NCBI RefSeq assembly: GCF_018131185.1
Contig: NZ_JAFCJE010000006.1
Span: 186,001 to 250,000 of the forward strand
Direction: 5' to 3'
Source of the DNA: Bradyrhizobium diazoefficiens
Lineage (GTDB): Bacteria > Pseudomonadota > Alphaproteobacteria > Rhizobiales > Xanthobacteraceae
DNA length: 64,000 nucleotides
The position numbers and the translations under genes are program-made. Positions 60,370 through 64,000 of this stretch are shown piece after piece. The notes beneath the pieces are model-generated. The model was not told the DNA's origin. It saw only the letters and a program-made list of their open reading frames with translations, and did no database searches. The first letter of the stretch is position 1; the number at the start of each line of letters is the position of its first letter.

Positions 60370-61040
60370 TCGAGATCCGCCTTCACCTTCGCGAACACCG
60401 ATCGGAACATGTCGGCCGTCAACACGCCCGTATTCGTGTTGTAGCGCGAGCAGTGATAGCTGTCGTAGAGCTTGAACGGGCCGGCCTGATGCACGGCGCC
60501 ATGCCCGAAGGGGGCCTGAGAGGCCTTCAGCTTCAGCGGCTTGAGCACGCTGTCGTGCGCAATTCGTCCGAGCGCGATGATCGCGCGCAGCTTCGGCATC
60601 GTCTCGAGATTTGCGACCAGAAACTGCCGGCAGGTATTGATCTCCACCGGCAGCGGCTTGTTCTGCGGCGGCACGCAATGCACGGCGTTGGCGATCCGGC
60701 AGTCGATCAGCTTCAGGCCGTCATCGGGACGCGCCTGATACGTGCCCTTGGCAAACCCGTATTCGAGCAGCGTGGCATAGAGCAGGTCGCCGGCATAATC
60801 GCCGGTGAACGGCCGCCCCGTGCGGTTGGCGCCCTGCATTCCCGGCGCGAGGCCGACGATCAAAAGGCGCGCCTTGATGTCGCCGAAGGGCGCGACCGGC
60901 GCATTGTGCCACAACGGTTCGCGCGCCCGGTTCGCCTCGCGAAAGGCGACCAGGCGCGGACAGAGCGGACAATCGCGGTCGGGAACGACGGTGGAGGGCT
61001 GGCGGCTTGGCGGGGCCGCCTCACTCCTCGAAGTCGTCAT
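60366..61040 (-). CDS. Family 5 uracil-DNA glycosylase (UDGb)
   Basis: 224 residues from the ATG at 61040; longer in-frame starts would run far into the NYN gene. UDGb enzymes remove uracil and other deaminated bases. Motifs: GLAPGMQGANRTGRPFTGD near residue 60, NAVHCVPPQNKPLP with the family's Cys, and SYHCSRYNT near the end as the second active-site loop. An N-terminal DCPLCPRL supplies the two Cys of a 4Fe-4S cluster; two further Cys lie in the CRIANAVHC and NTCRQ segments. The stop codon comes from a dispersed repeat. Overlaps the NYN gene end by 20 bp. Confidence 0.88.
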   Translation of the reverse strand: MTTSRSEAAPPSRQPSTVVPDRDCPLCPRLVAFREANRAREPLWHNAPVAPFGDIKARLLIVGLAPGMQGANRTGRPFTGDYAGDLLYATLLEYGFAKGTYQARPDDGLKLIDCRIANAVHCVPPQNKPLPVEINTCRQFLVANLETMPKLRAIIALGRIAHDSVLKPLKLKASQAPFGHGAVHQAGPFKLYDSYHCSRYNTNTGVLTADMFRSVFAKVKADLD

Positions 61041-61665
61041 CGCCCCTCGGCGCCATCGTGGTTGCGCGCTGGAGGAATTGCGGGGCGTGGTGGCGTTCGC
61101 CACGCTCACCGCGGTCACGCGGGGCAGGGCGTTCGGACGGATCGCGGCCGAGCTTGGATTGCAGCTCGACGAGGTCGGTGAAGACATCGGCCTGGCGGCG
61201 CAGCTCGTCGGCGATCATGGGCGGCTGGCTGGCGATGGTGGAGATCACGGTGACCCGCACGCCGCGGCGCTGCACGGCCTCGACCAGGGAGCGGAAGTCG
61301 CCGTCACCGGAGAACAGCACCATCTGGTCGATGTGCTCGGCGAGCTCCATGGCGTCCACGGCGAGCTCGATATCCATGTTGCCCTTGACCTTGCGGCGGC
61401 CGGAGGCGTCGATGAACTCCTTGGTCGCCTTGGTGACGACCGTGTAGCCGTTGTAGTCCAGCCAGTCGATCAACGGGCGGATCGAGGAGTATTCCTGATC
61501 CTCGATGATCGCGGTGTAGTAGAAAGCCCGCAACAACGTACCGCGGCTCTGAAACTCCTTCAGCAGGCGCTTGTAATCGATGTCGAAGCCCAGAGTTTTC
61601 GCCGTCGCATAGAGATTGGCTCCGTCGATGAAGAGCGCGATCTTGTCGGTAGAGGAAGGTGACAT
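61021..61665 (-). CDS. NYN domain-containing protein (LabA/DUF88-like)
   Basis: 214 residues. The PIN-like NYN fold is visible: KIALFIDGANLYATAKTLG with the acidic catalytic residue, KGNMDIELAVDAMELAEHI, QMVLFSGDGDFRSLVEAVQ and VTVISTIASQPPMI. It is a putative metal-dependent ribonuclease. The last 40 residues are Arg/Gly-rich and may bind RNA or be disordered. Upstream gene of the UDGb gene, with a 20-bp overlap, so the two are translationally linked. Confidence 0.86.
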   Translation of the reverse strand: MSPSSTDKIALFIDGANLYATAKTLGFDIDYKRLLKEFQSRGTLLRAFYYTAIIEDQEYSSIRPLIDWLDYNGYTVVTKATKEFIDASGRRKVKGNMDIELAVDAMELAEHIDQMVLFSGDGDFRSLVEAVQRRGVRVTVISTIASQPPMIADELRRQADVFTDLVELQSKLGRDPSERPAPRDRGERGERHHAPQFLQRATTMAPRGDDDFEE

Positions 61666-61994
61666 TCAGTTTGCTCGCGTAGTGTTCGTGATTGATCGTT
61701 TATTGTTGGCGCGGCGACAGCAGGCCGCGCATTTCTAAAGTGCCGCTAGGACCCGTCGAAACCGTAAATCCGGAGAAGTCGGGGCAATCAAGGTATAGTT
61801 ATGGCGGACATTCATATCCCCGGCGCCGCCCTCAATGGCAGCCCGGGAAACCACCCATCCCAGCCCCAATGTGGGGGTACCAGAGCCGTTTGGCGAGGCC
61901 AAATCACAAATTGGCCTTGCGAAACCGTCCCGGCCCCTATAACTAGCCCCAATCATCCACATATTTCGTCCCACCCACAACGGAGCGACAGTCC
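61666..61994. other. Divergent gap between NYN gene and rpoZ
   Basis: About 330 bp. It contains the perfect palindrome tttggc-gag-gccaaa at 61889-61903 and the rpoZ promoter candidate at 61916-61943. No other gene is seen. The segment around 61790-61850 has an open forward frame of 70 residues without resemblance and is not called. Confidence 0.5.
61916..61943 (+). promoter_or_regulatory. Candidate rpoZ promoter
   Basis: cttgcg at 61916-61921 and tataac at 61938-61943, with a 16-bp spacer, resemble alphaproteobacterial -35/-10 elements. It lies about 50 bp before the rpoZ ATG. Seen by eye only. Confidence 0.4.
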
Positions 61995-62387
61995 ATGGCT
62001 CGCGTCACCGTAGAAGATTGTATCGACAAGGTCGACAACCGGTTTGACTTGGTCCTGCTGGCCGCCCACCGTGCCCGCATGATCTCGTCCGGTTCACAAC
62101 TAACGGTTGACCGCGATAACGACAAGAACCCTGTTGTGTCTTTGCGCGAAATTGCCGAGACGACCATTTCGCCTGAGGACCTCCGCGAGGAGCTGGTGCA
62201 CTCGCTCCAGAAGTTCGTCGAGGTCGACGAGCCCGAGCCGGATACGGTGCCGCTGATCGGTTCCGCGGGTGCAAGCGTCGATGCGGACGATACCGAAGTC
62301 GCCGTCGAGCGCATGACCGAAGAGGAGCTCCTGAAGGGTCTCGAAGGCCTCGCGCCGCCCGAGGAGCAGCCCGAGGAAGACGAGTAA
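61995..62387 (+). CDS. rpoZ: DNA-directed RNA polymerase omega subunit
   Basis: 130 residues. Omega assists assembly of RNA polymerase. The N-terminus MARVTVEDCIDKVDNRFDLVLLAAHRARMI is the family hallmark; DNDKNPVVSLREIAETTIS follows. The C-terminal extension is acidic (PPEEQPEEDE) as is common in alphaproteobacteria. A terminator follows 38 bp after the stop, and the rel gene comes next, the usual rpoZ-rel order. Confidence 0.95.
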   Translation: MARVTVEDCIDKVDNRFDLVLLAAHRARMISSGSQLTVDRDNDKNPVVSLREIAETTISPEDLREELVHSLQKFVEVDEPEPDTVPLIGSAGASVDADDTEVAVERMTEEELLKGLEGLAPPEEQPEEDE

Positions 62388-62425
62388 ATCGTCGGTCGCG
62401 ATCGTCGACTTCCTGTGATTTCGTC

Positions 62426-62457
62426 AAAGGCCCGAACGGTTGTTCGGGCCTTTGCTT
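62426..62457 (+). terminator. Rho-independent terminator of rpoZ
   Basis: aaaggcccgaac-ggtt-gttcgggccttt forms a perfect 12-bp stem with a 4-base loop, followed by gctttt. The pairing is complete, so a strong terminator is likely. Confidence 0.9.
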
Positions 62458-62592
62458 TTGTTGACGTTTTCGTGGTTACCATGGCGTCGTCGCTGGCGAT
62501 GCGTCCTGTCACCGAATTGATCGGACACGAGCGCGATCGGAGCTAAGATGTATGGAGCGGGCTGCTTAGGGCCCGTTTGAAGGCAGGACGGC

Positions 62593-64000
62593 ATGGTATA
62601 TCGGCGCCGCAGATCCACGCAGATGCAGGCCGCAACCGAATCGGTTGCAGTGGCCCCGACTGCGCCGGTCGCCCGCCCGGCCAAGCCTCGCGCGCGCATG
62701 ATGCGTCAATATGACCTCGTCGAGCGCGTCCGGTCCTACAATCCCAACACCAACGAAGACCTGCTGAACCGCGCCTATGTCTATGCCATGAAGGCGCATG
62801 GCTCGCAGACCCGCGCCTCGGGCGATCCGTATTTCTCGCACCCGCTCGAAGTGGCAGCGATTCTCACCGACCTGAAGCTCGATGACGCCACCATCGTGGC
62901 CGCGCTGCTCCACGACACGATCGAGGATACCGAAGCGACACGGGCCGAGATCGACCAGATCTTCGGGCCGGAGATCGGCGCCCTGGTCGAAGGCCTGACC
63001 AAGCTGAAGCGGCTCGAGCTGGTGTCGCGGGAGGCCAAGCAGGCCGAAAACCTGCGCAAATTGTTGCTCGCCATTGCCGACGATGTCCGCGTGCTCCTGG
63101 TCAAGCTCGCCGACCGTCTGCACAACATGCGCACGCTGGACTTCGTGCCGACGGATTCGCGCAGGCGCATCGCCGAGGAGACGCTCGACATCTATGCGCC
63201 GCTGGCGGGGCGCATGGGCATGCAGGAAATGCGCGAGGAGCTGGAGGATCTGTCCTTCCGCACCCTCGATCCCGAAGCCTATTCGGTCGTGATGCAGCGT
63301 CTCGATGCGCTGGCCGAACGCAACCGCAATCTGATCGGCGAGATCGAGGACCAGCTCTCCAACAATCTGCGCCACCGGGGCTTGGGAGCGCGGGTCTATG
63401 GCCGCCGCAAGAAGCCGTTCTCGATCTGGACCAAGATGGAGCGCAAGTCGGTCGGCTTCGAGCAATTGTCCGACATTTTCGGCTTCCGCCTCGTCGTCAA
63501 CGACATCGAGGCCTGCTATCGCGCGCTCGGCATCGTCCACACCACCTGGCCGGTCGTGCCGGGGCGCTTCAAGGACTACATCTCGACGCCGAAGCAGAAC
63601 GACTACCGTTCGATCCACACCACGGTGATCGGCCCGGGTAACCAGCGCGTCGAGCTGCAGATCCGCACCGAGGCGATGGACCAGATCGCCGAGCGCGGCA
63701 TCGCCGCGCACGTCTTCTACAAGGAAGGCGTCGGCTCCCCGACCGAATTCCTCAAGCGCGAGTCCAACGCGTTCGCCTGGCTGCGCCACACCATCGGTAT
63801 TCTCTCGGAGAGCGCCAACCCGGAGGAATTTCTCGAGCACACCAAGCTCGAGCTGTTCCACGACCAGGTGTTCTGCTTCACTCCGAAGGGCAAGCTGATC
63901 GCGCTGCCGCGCCACGCCAACGTGATCGACTTCGCCTATGCCGTGCATACCGACGTCGGCAACAGCGCGGTGGGCTGCAAGATCAACGGCCAGTTCGCGC
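62593..64000 (+). CDS. rel: Bifunctional (p)ppGpp synthetase/hydrolase Rel, 3' end cut by window
   Basis: 469 residues are visible; it is open at the right edge. Rel makes and degrades (p)ppGpp in the stringent response. The HD hydrolase part is intact: SHPLEVAAILTDLKLD and ALLHDTIEDTE carry the HD motif, LVKLADRLHNMRTL follows. The synthetase domain includes YISTPKQNDYRSIHTTVIG, and the TGS domain begins at VFCFTPKGKLIALP. Start ATG 62593 gives a basic N-terminal extension (YRRRRSTQM); an internal start at 62698 (MMRQYDLVERVRS) is also possible. It follows rpoZ. The ACT/RRM end lies beyond the window. Confidence 0.95.
   Translation, partial: MVYRRRRSTQMQAATESVAVAPTAPVARPAKPRARMMRQYDLVERVRSYNPNTNEDLLNRAYVYAMKAHGSQTRASGDPYFSHPLEVAAILTDLKLDDATIVAALLHDTIEDTEATRAEIDQIFGPEIGALVEGLTKLKRLELVSREAKQAENLRKLLLAIADDVRVLLVKLADRLHNMRTLDFVPTDSRRRIAEETLDIYAPLAGRMGMQEMREELEDLSFRTLDPEAYSVVMQRLDALAERNRNLIGEIEDQLSNNLRHRGLGARVYGRRKKPFSIWTKMERKSVGFEQLSDIFGFRLVVNDIEACYRALGIVHTTWPVVPGRFKDYISTPKQNDYRSIHTTVIGPGNQRVELQIRTEAMDQIAERGIAAHVFYKEGVGSPTEFLKRESNAFAWLRHTIGILSESANPEEFLEHTKLELFHDQVFCFTPKGKLIALPRHANVIDFAYAVHTDVGNSAVGCKINGQFA

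Noticed and set aside
1..64000. CRISPR array or restriction/toxin system
   Set aside because: No regularly spaced direct repeats, cas genes, methylase or toxin-antitoxin pair were seen.

Overview
This 64 kb window is high-GC alphaproteobacterial chromosome, most likely a Bradyrhizobium or close Nitrobacteraceae relative. The inference rests on the divK-pleD cell-cycle pair, an EipB-type envelope protein, a Porin_2 porin, DUF3551 secreted proteins, a single bifunctional Rel next to rpoZ, lysine-rich micro-proteins, and several families of palindromic intergenic repeats typical of these genomes. No species was confirmed. No plasmid, phage, CRISPR or complete insertion-sequence signature is visible.

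Layout. 1-6.3 kb: a reverse-strand RidA-GDPD-acyltransferase run, eipB, a second RidA, an ACT-domain protein, a DUF4269 protein, dinB and a DUF3572 gene. 6.6-8.3 kb: divK and pleD. 8.3-16.3 kb: an accessory block with TetR/MFS, an AI-2E-type exporter with a long C-terminal domain, TetR/NmrA-like reductase, a membrane acyltransferase, and two decayed partial copies of the MFS gene tail. 16.6-25 kb: rpmG, a flavin monooxygenase, a Nudix hydrolase, DUF983, rnr and topA. 25-32 kb: HxlR/SDR and azoR/HxlR divergent pairs, dprA, an amidase and a patatin. 31.9-34.8 kb: plsY, a dihydroorotase-like gene lacking its metal ligands, and pyrB. 34.9-41.2 kb: an exported caspase-like protein translationally coupled to a VanX-type dipeptidase, an AidB-like dehydrogenase, a CPBP protease, a transporter and ruvX. 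41.3-45.5 kb: a cyclase-family protein, LysR, and two nitronate monooxygenase paralogues. 45.5-49.4 kb: the gatCAB operon with two extra small coupled genes. 49.4-57.6 kb: a 32-residue Lys/Ala peptide, small genes, tRNA-Ser(GCU), a porin, two DUF3551 genes and a lytic transglycosylase. 57.8-64 kb: dapA, mscL, smpB, a peroxiredoxin, UDGb, a NYN protein, rpoZ and rel, which is cut by the window edge.

The backbone is housekeeping: translation and tRNA charging (gatCAB, smpB, rpmG, tRNA-Ser), DNA and RNA metabolism (topA, rnr, dprA, ruvX, dinB, UDGb), pyrimidine and lysine synthesis (pyrB, pyrC-like, dapA), lipid and wall synthesis (plsY, lytic transglycosylase), and cell-cycle and stringent signalling (divK, pleD, rel). 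Small regulator-plus-enzyme modules are inserted into it. The most interesting points are the coupled exported caspase and D,D-dipeptidase pair, the pseudo-dihydroorotase, the two uncharacterised small genes in the gat operon, the repeated tail of the MFS gene, and several clear palindromic operators in divergent regulator/target intergenic regions.
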